In this document: positions 1 through 5,857 of the stretch, piece by piece
How positions within the stretch are numbered: position 1 is the stretch's first letter
Layout: every line of letters begins with the position of its first letter
From: JAVJPJ01 sp040217295
GTDB taxonomy: Bacteria; Pseudomonadota; Alphaproteobacteria; Rhodobacterales; Rhodobacteraceae
Length of the DNA: 6,490 nt
NCBI GenBank assembly: GCA_964460185.1
Contig: CAYWTM010000156.1
Coordinates: forward strand, 1-6,490
Reading direction: 5' to 3'
Notes under the pieces: model-generated
Database searches by the model: none
What the model was told of the DNA's origin: nothing
What the model saw: the letters and a program-made list of their open reading frames with translations, nothing else
Position numbers and translations under genes: made by a program

Positions 1-736
1 CGGCCCCCTCGATCAGGTTCATCTTGGGCGATCCGATGAAGCCGGCGACGAACTTGTTGCGCGGCGCGTGATACAGCTCCAGCGGGGATCCCACCTGTTC
101 GATCACGCCCGCCTGCAACACCACGATCTTGTCGGCCATGGTCATGGCTTCGACCTGGTCATGGGTGACATAGATCATCGTCGTCTCGAGCTTCTTGTGC
201 AGCTCCATGATTTCAAGGCGCATGCCGACACGCAAGGCGGCGTCCAGATTGGACAGCGGCTCGTCGAACAAGAAGGCCGCCGGTTCGCGCACAATGGCGC
301 GGCCGATGGCGACCCGCTGGCGCTGACCGCCCGAAAGCTGGCCCGGCTTGCGGTCAAGGTAATCGGTCAGGTTCAGGGCCTTGGCGGCGGCTTCGATCTT
401 TTGCTTCTGGGTCGCCTCGTCGATCCCCGCCATCCGCATCGGAAACGCGATGTTCTTGCGCACCGACATGTGCGGATACAGCGCGTAGGACTGGAACACC
501 ATGGCCAGGCCGCGCTTGGCGGGCGGCAGCTGGGTGGCATCCTTTCCATCGATGCTGATATGCCCCGATGTCGTGTCCTCCAGCCCCGCAATCAGCCGCA
601 GCAAAGTGGACTTGCCGCACCCCGACGGGCCGACAAAGACCACGAATTCGCCTTCGTTGATCTCAAGATCCAGCGGGGGAATGACCTGCACATCGCCAAA
701 GCTCTTGGTGATCTGGTTAAGAGTAATCTGTCCCAT
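1..736 (-). CDS. smoK: Polyol (sorbitol/mannitol) ABC transporter ATP-binding protein SmoK, C-terminus cut by window edge
   Basis: ATPase that powers polyol import at the cytoplasmic face of the inner membrane. The start at 736 gives MGQITLNQITKSFG, and 245 residues are visible before the left edge. All ABC motifs are present: Walker A GPSGCGKST (36-44), Q-loop Gln82 in MVFQSYALYPHM, signature LSGGQ (134-138), Walker B FLFDEP (155-160), D-loop SNLD (162-165) and switch His192 in VTHDQ. The segment FVAGFIGSPKMNLIEG (229-244) is typical of the MalK/UgpC/SmoK subfamily, where the ATPase domain passes into a C-terminal OB-fold regulatory domain. Family members run about 330-370 residues, so roughly 90-120 are missing. 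The start lies 12 bases after the smoG stop, and an AAGGA Shine-Dalgarno overlaps that stop, suggesting coupled translation. The sugar-importer class is certain; the polyol assignment rests on resemblance to R. sphaeroides SmoK and on the neighbouring genes. Confidence 0.93.
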   Translation of the reverse strand, partial: MGQITLNQITKSFGDVQVIPPLDLEINEGEFVVFVGPSGCGKSTLLRLIAGLEDTTSGHISIDGKDATQLPPAKRGLAMVFQSYALYPHMSVRKNIAFPMRMAGIDEATQKQKIEAAAKALNLTDYLDRKPGQLSGGQRQRVAIGRAIVREPAAFLFDEPLSNLDAALRVGMRLEIMELHKKLETTMIYVTHDQVEAMTMADKIVVLQAGVIEQVGSPLELYHAPRNKFVAGFIGSPKMNLIEGA

Positions 737-748
737 ATCAGTCGTTCC

Positions 749-1579
749 TTATTTCACTGCGCCGAAGGTCAGGCCGCGGACGAGTTGTTTCTGGCTGAAC
801 CAGCCCAAGATCAGGATCGGCGCGATCGCCATGGTCGAGGCCGCGCTGAGCTTGGCAAAGAACAAACCTTCCGGGCTGGAATAGCTGGCGATGAAGGCCG
901 TCAGGGGCGCCGCATCGACCGATGTCAGGTTCAGCGTCCAGAACGCCTCGTTCCAGGCCAGGATGAAGTTCAGCAAGATCGTCGATGCGATGCCGGGAAT
1001 GGCCATGGGCGTCAGCACATACAGGATCTCGTCCTTCAGACTGGCGCCGTCCATCCGCGCCGCCTCGAGGATCTCACCGGGAATTTCGCGGAAATACGTA
1101 TAGAGCATCCAGACGATGATCGGCAGGTTGATCAGCATCAAGATCACCACCAGGGCCAGCCGGTTGTCCAGAACCCCAAGCTGGATACACAGCAGGTAGA
1201 TCGGGTAAAGCACCCCTACCGCCGGCAGCATCTTGGTCGACAGCATCCACAGCAGGATATCCTTGGTGCGCCGCGATGGCACAAAGGCCATGGACCACGC
1301 CGCCGGCACCGCAACGAGAATGCCCAGGATCGTTGATCCGCCCGCGATGATGATGGAATTCATCAAGAACCGCATGTAGTTGGAGCGCTCTTGGACAACT
1401 CCGTAGTTTTCCAGCGTCCAATCGAAGAACAGGAACACCGGCGGGTTCGCGATCGCCTCCGCCTCGGTCTTGAACGAGGTCAGGATCGTCCACAGGATCG
1501 GGAAGAAGATCAACAACCCGACGCCCCACGCGATTGCAGTGTTGAGGGCCTTGCGTTGGTTCGTGACGGCACGTGCCAT
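749..1579 (-). CDS. smoG: Polyol ABC transporter inner-membrane permease SmoG
   Basis: Second membrane subunit of the importer (MalG-type, binding-protein-dependent transport family), 276 residues from the start chosen here. Six hydrophobic stretches are visible at roughly 13-35, 71-96, 108-130, 139-161, 196-216 and 243-262. The cytoplasmic EAA loop that docks the ATPase is ILEAARMDGAS (170-180), followed by the conserved LTP at 189-191. The C-terminus WFSQKQLVRGLTFGAVK is characteristic of SmoG/MtlG-like permeases. An in-frame ATG at 1615 would add 12 residues and overlap smoF, but a canonical AGGAGG sits eight bases before the ATG at 1579, and MARAV is the start I recall for the R. sphaeroides homologue. 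The gene follows smoF by 13 bases and precedes smoK by 12. Substrate specificity is inferred from similarity and context. Confidence 0.94.
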   Translation of the reverse strand: MARAVTNQRKALNTAIAWGVGLLIFFPILWTILTSFKTEAEAIANPPVFLFFDWTLENYGVVQERSNYMRFLMNSIIIAGGSTILGILVAVPAAWSMAFVPSRRTKDILLWMLSTKMLPAVGVLYPIYLLCIQLGVLDNRLALVVILMLINLPIIVWMLYTYFREIPGEILEAARMDGASLKDEILYVLTPMAIPGIASTILLNFILAWNEAFWTLNLTSVDAAPLTAFIASYSSPEGLFFAKLSAASTMAIAPILILGWFSQKQLVRGLTFGAVK

Positions 1580-1587
1580 ATTCAGAT

Positions 1588-1593
1588 CCTCCT
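1588..1593 (-). promoter_or_regulatory. Ribosome binding site of smoG overlapping the smoF stop codon
   Basis: Minus-strand AGGAGG lies eight bases upstream of the ATG at 1579. Its first base is the final A of the smoF TGA stop (1593-1595), giving TGAGGAGG. This placement decides the smoG start and suggests that ribosomes finishing smoF re-initiate on smoG. Confidence 0.85.
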
Positions 1594-2459
1594 CACCGGT
1601 CCAGGTTTTTGCCAACGATGCGCATCAGGAAGATGGCGATGATGTTGGCAAGTATGATCGCGTAGACGCCGCCCGCACTGCCCAGACCCACGTTCTGGCT
1701 TTCCAGGACACGCTGGTAGATCAGGTAGGTCAGCGTCCGGGTTCCGAACGCACCGCCGGTCGTCACGAAGATCTCGGCGAACACGGCCAACAGGAAAATC
1801 GTCTGGATCAAGATGACGATCGTTATGGCGCGGCTGAGATGCGGAAGGGTGATGAAGGCGAACCGGGCCAGCGGGCTGGCGCCATCCATCTCGGCCGCTT
1901 CCAGCTGCTCACTGTCGAGCGATTGAATGGCCGTCAAGAGAATGAGGGTCGCGAACGGCAGCCACTGCCACGACACGATCAAGATGATCGAGAACATGGA
2001 TGCGTCGCTCAACCATACGATGGGATCGGCCCCGAAAAAGCGCCAAAGATGCGCGAACAGTCCGTTGGTCGGATCCATGAACATGTTCTTCCACACCAGC
2101 GCGGAAACCGTGGGCATCACGAAGAACGGCGCGATCACCAGGATACGGACAACCCCCTGCCCCCACATCGGCTGATCCAGCAAGATCGCCAGCAAGACGC
2201 CCAGAACGATGGAAATCAGTAGAACGCCGCCGACAATGACCAGCGTCGTGACGACAGCGGGCCAGAAGGCGCTCGAGGTGATGAACCTTGAAAAATTCTC
2301 GAGGCCAACAAAGCCCTGGTCGCCGCCACGAAGGGGCAGATAGCTTCGAACCGAGAACCAAAGCGTCATCGACAACGGCACAAGCATCCACACAAGAAGC
2401 AGGAAAACCGCCGGTGCCATCATGATCCGCGCTGCTGATCGGGAGTGCTGGGTTGCCAT
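1593..2459 (-). CDS. smoF: Polyol ABC transporter inner-membrane permease SmoF
   Basis: First membrane subunit of the polyol importer (MalF/UgpA-type permease), 288 residues beginning MATQHSRSAARIMMAPA. Hydrophobic segments lie near 12-36, 67-93, 104-124, 154-177, 209-232 and 262-283, giving the usual six helices. The EAA coupling loop reads EAAEMDGA (187-194) with the family LP at 205-206. LLDQPMWGQGVVRILVIAPFF (93-113) and the C-terminal IFLMRIVGKNLDR match R. sphaeroides SmoF as I remember it. GGAGG at 2469-2473 (minus strand) is nine bases before the ATG, supporting this start. It would pair with SmoG to form the channel and receive substrate from SmoE. It is separated from smoE by about 130 bases containing a hairpin, but is close-packed with smoG. 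Polyol specificity is by homology. Confidence 0.94.
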   Translation of the reverse strand: MATQHSRSAARIMMAPAVFLLLVWMLVPLSMTLWFSVRSYLPLRGGDQGFVGLENFSRFITSSAFWPAVVTTLVIVGGVLLISIVLGVLLAILLDQPMWGQGVVRILVIAPFFVMPTVSALVWKNMFMDPTNGLFAHLWRFFGADPIVWLSDASMFSIILIVSWQWLPFATLILLTAIQSLDSEQLEAAEMDGASPLARFAFITLPHLSRAITIVILIQTIFLLAVFAEIFVTTGGAFGTRTLTYLIYQRVLESQNVGLGSAGGVYAIILANIIAIFLMRIVGKNLDR

Positions 2460-2541
2460 AACGCATATCCTCCGGTTGCGGACACCAGGGCCCGTGACAT
2501 ACCGAGTTCAGCTTGAGAAGTGCAGAAGAACCTGTGGGTGC

Positions 2542-2573
2542 CGACAGGCGACAGCATGTGCTGCCGCCTGTCG
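2542..2573 (-). terminator. Intercistronic hairpin between smoE and smoF (attenuator or mRNA-stabilising stem)
   Basis: An imperfect inverted repeat starts 16 bases after the smoE stop: a nine-base-pair outer stem, CGACAGGCG (2542-2550) with CGCCTGTCG (2565-2573), a one-by-one A/C mismatch, then a four-base-pair inner stem CAGC/GCTG closed by a four-base loop (2556-2559). No U-run follows on the minus strand, so it is not a classic intrinsic terminator. In binding-protein operons such as malE-malF, stems at this position protect the upstream message or reduce downstream transcription; that role here is an inference. Confidence 0.7.
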
Positions 2574-2589
2574 ATCAGGGAGGAAGGGC

Positions 2590-3909
2590 TTACTGGTAGC
2601 CGGCCGCTTCCATCACTTCGGTCGCGATGGCCTGGGCATTCGCCAGCGCCTCTTCGACGGACTGCTGTCCGGCATAAGCGGCAGAGAATTCCTGGCTCAC
2701 TTCGGTTGCCATACCGGCAAATTCCGGGATCGCCACGAACTGGATGCCGACATAGGGCACCGGGTCCACGGTCGGGTTCGTCGGATCTGCGGCATTGATC
2801 GAGTCCAGCGTCATCTGGGCGAACGGAACCGAGATATAGTTGGGGTTCTCATACAGAGAGGTCCGCGCACCCGGAGGCACGTTGGCCCAACCTTCGTTCT
2901 CGGCAACCAGCTCGATATAGTCGGTCGACGTGGCCCATTCGATGAACTGACGAGCCTCGTCAGCCTGCTGCGTGCCGGCGGGGATCGCCAGCGCCCATGC
3001 CCAAAGCCAGTTGGCCCGACGATCCACGCCTTCGCTGTTGGGCGCGAGCGCGAAACCGACGCTGTCGGCAACTTCGCTGTCGGTCGGGTTGGTTACGAAC
3101 GAGGCCGCAACCGTGGCATCGATCCACATGCCGCACAGGCCCTGCTGGAACAACGACAGGTTTTCGTTGAAGCCGTTGGTCGCATACCCGTCCGGGCCGT
3201 AGTCGTTCATCAGGTTGACGTAGAAATTCAACGCCTCCGCCCACTCGGGCTGATCGAACTGGGCATTCCAGTCTTCATCGAACCAGCGTGCGCCGAACGA
3301 GTTGCCGGTGACCGTGATGAAGGCGCCGCCTTCGCCCCAGCCGGCCTTGCCGCGCAGGCAGATGCCGTTGACCCCGTTTGCCGGATCATCCATGGCCGCT
3401 GCGGCCTCGCGGATGAACTGCCATGTCGGCGCGTCGGGCATTTCCAGACCGGCGGCTTCCATCAGGTCGGTGCGATACATGATCATCGACGATTCACCGT
3501 AGAACGGCGCCGCGTAAAGCGTGCCGTCATGGCTCAATCCGGCGCGCATGGCGGGCAGGATGTCATCGACATTGTATTCCGCCGACAGGTCATCAAGCGG
3601 CACCAGCCATCCGTTGGCACCCCAGATCGGCGTCTCGTACATGCCGATGGTCATGATGTCGAACTGTCCACCATTGGTGGTGATGTCAGTGGTCACGCGC
3701 TGGCGCAGAACGTTTTCCTCCAGCGTCACCCACTCGACGGCGATGCCGGTCTGTTCGGTGAAGACGTCGGTATAGCCCTGCATGCGGATCATGTCGCCGT
3801 TGTTCACGGTCGCGATGGTGATGGTTGCGCTGTGGGCATCCGCGAGGGCTGCACCCGCCATCAAGCCAACACCAACCGCCGAACACATCAGTGTACGTGT
3901 AATGGTCAT
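2590..3909 (-). CDS. smoE: Periplasmic polyol-binding protein SmoE (extracellular solute-binding protein family 1)
   Basis: Periplasmic receptor that captures sorbitol/mannitol-type polyols and delivers them to SmoFG; 439 residues. The N-terminus is a Sec signal peptide: Arg5, a hydrophobic core at 7-22 and an AxA site (Ala21-Leu22-Ala23), with cleavage expected before Asp24. There is no lipobox, so the protein should be soluble. The mature start ATITIATVNNGDMIRMQ and blocks such as EWVTLEENVLRQRVTTDI (59-76), YAAPFYGESSMIMYR (132-146), LCGMWIDATVAASFVTNP (258-275) and DPVPYVGIQFVAIPEF (382-397) strongly resemble SmoE/MtlE. The mature protein has two cysteines (184 and 259), a possible disulfide. 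A strong GGGAGG (3918-3923, minus strand) lies eight bases before the ATG. It is the first gene of the transporter operon and sits directly behind a candidate operator. Confidence 0.94.
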   Translation of the reverse strand: MTITRTLMCSAVGVGLMAGAALADAHSATITIATVNNGDMIRMQGYTDVFTEQTGIAVEWVTLEENVLRQRVTTDITTNGGQFDIMTIGMYETPIWGANGWLVPLDDLSAEYNVDDILPAMRAGLSHDGTLYAAPFYGESSMIMYRTDLMEAAGLEMPDAPTWQFIREAAAAMDDPANGVNGICLRGKAGWGEGGAFITVTGNSFGARWFDEDWNAQFDQPEWAEALNFYVNLMNDYGPDGYATNGFNENLSLFQQGLCGMWIDATVAASFVTNPTDSEVADSVGFALAPNSEGVDRRANWLWAWALAIPAGTQQADEARQFIEWATSTDYIELVAENEGWANVPPGARTSLYENPNYISVPFAQMTLDSINAADPTNPTVDPVPYVGIQFVAIPEFAGMATEVSQEFSAAYAGQQSVEEALANAQAIATEVMEAAGYQ

Positions 3910-3926
3910 TCCTGAGACCTCCCTTT

Positions 3927-3947
3927 TTTACGTGCGTAAACTTTACG
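3927..3947 (-). promoter_or_regulatory. Candidate LacI-family operator in the smoE leader
   Basis: TTTACG (3927-3932), TG, CGTAAA (3935-3940) forms a 14-base inverted repeat with perfect six-base arms. One base later comes a third copy of the half-site, TTTACG (3942-3947), so the last two copies also form a perfect repeat around C3941. The element lies four bases upstream of the smoE Shine-Dalgarno and covers a candidate -10, a standard position for repression by steric block. Half-sites resemble those of the palindrome upstream of the regulator gene. Confidence 0.65.
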
Positions 3948-3969
3948 CTCAAAAAACAGGATTGGTCAA
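3940..3969 (-). promoter_or_regulatory. Candidate sigma70-type promoter of the smo operon
   Basis: On the minus strand, TTGACC (3969-3964) is a good -35 match, followed after 18 bases by TAAAGT (3945-3940), a moderate -10 match. Transcription would start a few bases further left, inside the TTTACG/CGTAAA inverted repeat. The -10 overlaps that repeat. Prediction is by eye only. Confidence 0.45.
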
Positions 3970-3982
3970 CAATGAAATTGTT
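3968..3982. repeat. Short perfect inverted repeat beside the smoE -35 region
   Basis: AACAAT (3968-3973), GAA, ATTGTT (3977-3982) is a perfect six-base-arm inverted repeat. It overlaps the first two bases of the candidate -35 and extends upstream, a position suited to an activator or a second regulator. Its half-sites differ from the TTTAC-type sites, so it is probably not bound by the same LacI-family protein. Confidence 0.4.
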
Positions 3983-4016
3983 CCGCGAAATTCTGCGTCG
4001 CAGCATCATTGCTGAA

Positions 4017-5054
4017 TCAGGCGGATTCACGCAACTTCAGAACCCCGCCCAAAAGCTCGATCTGCGGCCCGCCGCCGGCGCCGCCGCTCTCGATCAGGGA
4101 CAGCAACCGGGAAACCGCCGCTGTTGCAATGCCTTCGAAATCCTGCGCCACGGTGGTCAGGGACGGAAAGGTGTAGGGGCTCAGCGGGTAATCGTCATAT
4201 CCCGCGATCCTCAATCCGCCCTTCGGACCCCGGCGGGGCACCAGCCCATGCCGCGCCGCAGCGCGCAACGCACCGATCGCAACGCGGTCATTCGCACATA
4301 GAATCGACCGGTCGGTGTATTCCCCCCGGGCGAAACAGGCATCCATCACCGCCTCGCCATGAGGTTCGAAATGCCAATCCTCGCGGATGAGGTCGGTTCC
4401 GATCACCTCCGGCGCGTGACCCATCGCCGTCATGCGCTCGACAAAGGCATTCTCTTTTTCGACCGCGTTGAAATTGACCCGTGGCATCGCCAGGAAAACC
4501 GGCGGCTCCCCCACGCGGCACAGATATTCTGTAATGACACCAATACCATGGGCGTGATCCGTGCCGACATAATCCACGTCGGACATCGTCGCAGGGCGCG
4601 AATCCACCAACACGAACGGCAGCTGAGCCCGCAATCTCCGATGCGCCGCAAGGTCGCTCTGGTTCCCCAGCGGGATCACCAGCGCCCCATCCACGTTCAT
4701 CGACAGCAGGGTCTCGGCCGCCCGCGCCTCGATCTCCGGATCCGAATGGGAACACTGCGTGATCACCGTGAACCCCGCCTGCATCGCGGCGATCTCGATC
4801 GATTCGAGCAGATTGGTAAAGAACAGGTCGTTGAGATACGGAATGATCACGCCGATCATGCGGGTAGACTTCCGGTTCATCCGCGTCGCAAAGAAATTCG
4901 GGACGTATTCGACACGCTCCAGCCCACGGCGGATCTTTTCCGAGGTCGATCCGCGCACGCTTTCGGGACTTTGAAAATAGCGCGACAGGGTCGGCCGCGA
5001 TACGCCGATCGCCTCCGACAACTCCTCCATCGTCTTGATCTGCTGCTTTTTCAT
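4017..5054 (-). CDS. LacI-family transcriptional regulator, probable repressor of the smo polyol operon
   Basis: A 345-residue DNA-binding regulator. The helix-turn-helix is at 8-27 (MEELSEAIGVSRPTLSRYF), and the family hinge at 50-59 reads YVPNFFATRM, with Met59 where LacI has minor-groove Leu56. The periplasmic-binding-protein-like effector domain starts near MIGVIIPYLNDLFFTN (66-81) and includes the conserved ILCANDRVAIGAL (251-263) and LRIAGYDDYPLSPYTFPSLTT (281-301). Longer in-frame starts reach 5204, but the ATG at 5054 puts the DNA-binding helices at the family's usual position and leaves the upstream palindrome outside the coding region. Its Shine-Dalgarno is poor (GGCGGA about ten bases upstream). 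The gene stands 107 bases upstream of smoE in the same direction, so control of that operon and autoregulation are likely. The ligand, perhaps a polyol, is inferred only from context. No named orthologue is recognised. Confidence 0.92.
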   Translation of the reverse strand: MKKQQIKTMEELSEAIGVSRPTLSRYFQSPESVRGSTSEKIRRGLERVEYVPNFFATRMNRKSTRMIGVIIPYLNDLFFTNLLESIEIAAMQAGFTVITQCSHSDPEIEARAAETLLSMNVDGALVIPLGNQSDLAAHRRLRAQLPFVLVDSRPATMSDVDYVGTDHAHGIGVITEYLCRVGEPPVFLAMPRVNFNAVEKENAFVERMTAMGHAPEVIGTDLIREDWHFEPHGEAVMDACFARGEYTDRSILCANDRVAIGALRAAARHGLVPRRGPKGGLRIAGYDDYPLSPYTFPSLTTVAQDFEGIATAAVSRLLSLIESGGAGGGPQIELLGGVLKLRESA

Positions 5055-5135
5055 GCGCTCGTTTCCGCCCCAAAAGGTCCGCTGAACCTTGTGCAGCATC
5101 CTGACTTCGGGATCAATCTTAACACCAATCGGCCT

Positions 5136-5155
5136 TTTTTGACACGTGTAAAAAA
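5136..5155. promoter_or_regulatory. Candidate autoregulatory LacI-family operator upstream of the regulator gene
   Basis: A 20-base near-palindrome centred between 5145 and 5146 pairs at nine of ten positions. Its core is ACACGTGT (5142-5149), with a central C-G step as in many LacI-family operators, flanked by T-rich and A-rich arms. Read on the minus strand the inner 14 bases are TTTACACGTGTCAA, which matches TTTACNNNNGTAAA at all but one position. It lies about 82 bases before the chosen regulator start. A weak -10-like TAAGAT occurs 15 bases downstream (5121-5116), with no convincing -35. Confidence 0.6.
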
Positions 5156-5156
5156 T

Positions 5157-5569
5157 ATGCCTTGGCCGTGGCATGGGCAAGCGATGCAACTGCCCAGGCG
5201 CCACGAAGTCCGGCAGCAGACGATCTCAACGATCGAGACCGGGATCGACAGCACCAAGACGGAAACCATCTTCGGCATGTTGGCCGCCCTCGATTTGATG
5301 CTGCGAATTCGGGCCCCAGCCAGGGCGCGGCGGATGACCTTGAAAGCATCCTCCAGATGGGAAGCCGCCGCAGCGCCCCCCCTCGACGTCGCCCCGGACA
5401 TCCGCCTTGCCGGGGCGGGACGCCCATGCGCGCGGAAACCGGCGCCCCCCAGACACCCGCTCCTTCATGGCCCAATAGCCGCTTCAGATGGGAAACCGTG
5501 ACGGGGCGCGCCCGATCGAACAGGGTTTGACCTCTCGTTCGGGAGAGGGCGAGCATTTGCCGGGAAAAA
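5157..5569. other. Non-coding region between the regulator and tRNA-Arg
   Basis: About 410 bases in which I see no supportable gene. Open frames exist on both strands, but their translations are biased toward Arg, Pro, Gly and Ala, show no recognisable domain, and lack good ribosome binding sites. The stretch contains an eight-base-pair GC-rich stem (5390-5397 with 5410-5417, 12-base loop), a smaller stem just downstream of the tRNA (5531-5548), and a ten-base direct repeat CAGATGGGAA (5354-5363 and 5485-5494). An unrecognised small RNA cannot be excluded. Confidence 0.6.
5531..5548 (-). terminator. Hairpin downstream of tRNA-Arg, possible processing or termination signal
   Basis: CCTCTC (5531-5536) pairs with GAGAGG (5543-5548) around a six-base loop, 21 bases beyond the tRNA 3' end in the direction of transcription. 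No U-run follows, so factor-independent termination is doubtful. Confidence 0.35.
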
Positions 5570-5646
<77 letters not shown>

Positions 5647-5657
5647 ATCACGCGCGG

Positions 5658-5686
5658 GGTATAGCGACCCCACCCGCGCCTCGCAA
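5658..5686 (-). promoter_or_regulatory. Candidate promoter of tRNA-Arg
   Basis: Minus-strand TTGCGA (5686-5681) and TATACC (5663-5658) are separated by exactly 17 bases. The -10 ends 11 bases before the mature tRNA 5' end, leaving a very short leader for RNase P to remove. The hexamers match sigma70 consensus moderately well. Confidence 0.55.
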
Positions 5687-5832
5687 CGGTAAAACCAAGG
5701 CGGAGCACGCGACCCCATCTTTATCCCGCAAATATGGCCGCCGGAGGCATCCGTCATCCGCCCCGAACCCCGGGCGCCCGATATGGCACGCGCCCCGCCA
5801 TGACGCGCACGCCGTGCGCACATGGCGCCGGA

Positions 5833-5852
5833 TCTGCCCCGTCAGGGGCAGA
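5833..5852 (-). terminator. Hairpin immediately after ispG, probable terminator
   Basis: A perfect eight-base-pair stem, TCTGCCCC (5833-5840) with GGGGCAGA (5845-5852), closed by a GTCA loop, begins five bases after the ispG stop. No T-run follows on the minus strand, which weakens the case for classic intrinsic termination. A second small perfect stem (GCGCAC/GTGCGC, 5805-5819) follows it. Confidence 0.55.
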
Positions 5853-5857
5853 ATACG

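Noticed and set aside
68..1336. Plus-strand open frame of 422 codons opposite smoK and smoG
   Set aside because: It lies wholly antisense to two well-supported transporter genes and has a His/Gln/Arg/Asp-rich composition typical of the reverse strand of high-GC genes. No domain is recognisable.
2422..3915. Plus-strand open frame of 497 codons opposite smoE
   Set aside because: It is longer than smoE itself but antisense to it, with no recognisable domain. The minus-strand frame has a signal peptide, a ribosome binding site and clear family motifs.
5139..5144. Plus-strand TTGACA as a -35 for a divergent promoter
   Set aside because: No plausible -10 occurs 16-18 bases downstream and no supportable plus-strand gene follows. 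The bases are better explained as part of the operator palindrome.
5055..5204. Upstream extension of the LacI-family protein by 50 residues
   Set aside because: It would place the DNA-binding helices unusually far from the N-terminus and put the palindrome at 5136-5155 inside coding sequence. No good ribosome binding site precedes the upstream ATGs.
5226..5468. Small minus-strand frames in the gap between the tRNA and the regulator
   Set aside because: Several overlapping frames of 80-116 codons exist, but none has a recognisable family, a good Shine-Dalgarno or a convincing composition.
4359..5501. Plus-strand open frame of 380 codons opposite the LacI-family gene
   Set aside because: It is antisense to the regulator and runs through the operator palindrome. 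Its composition is that of a shadow frame.
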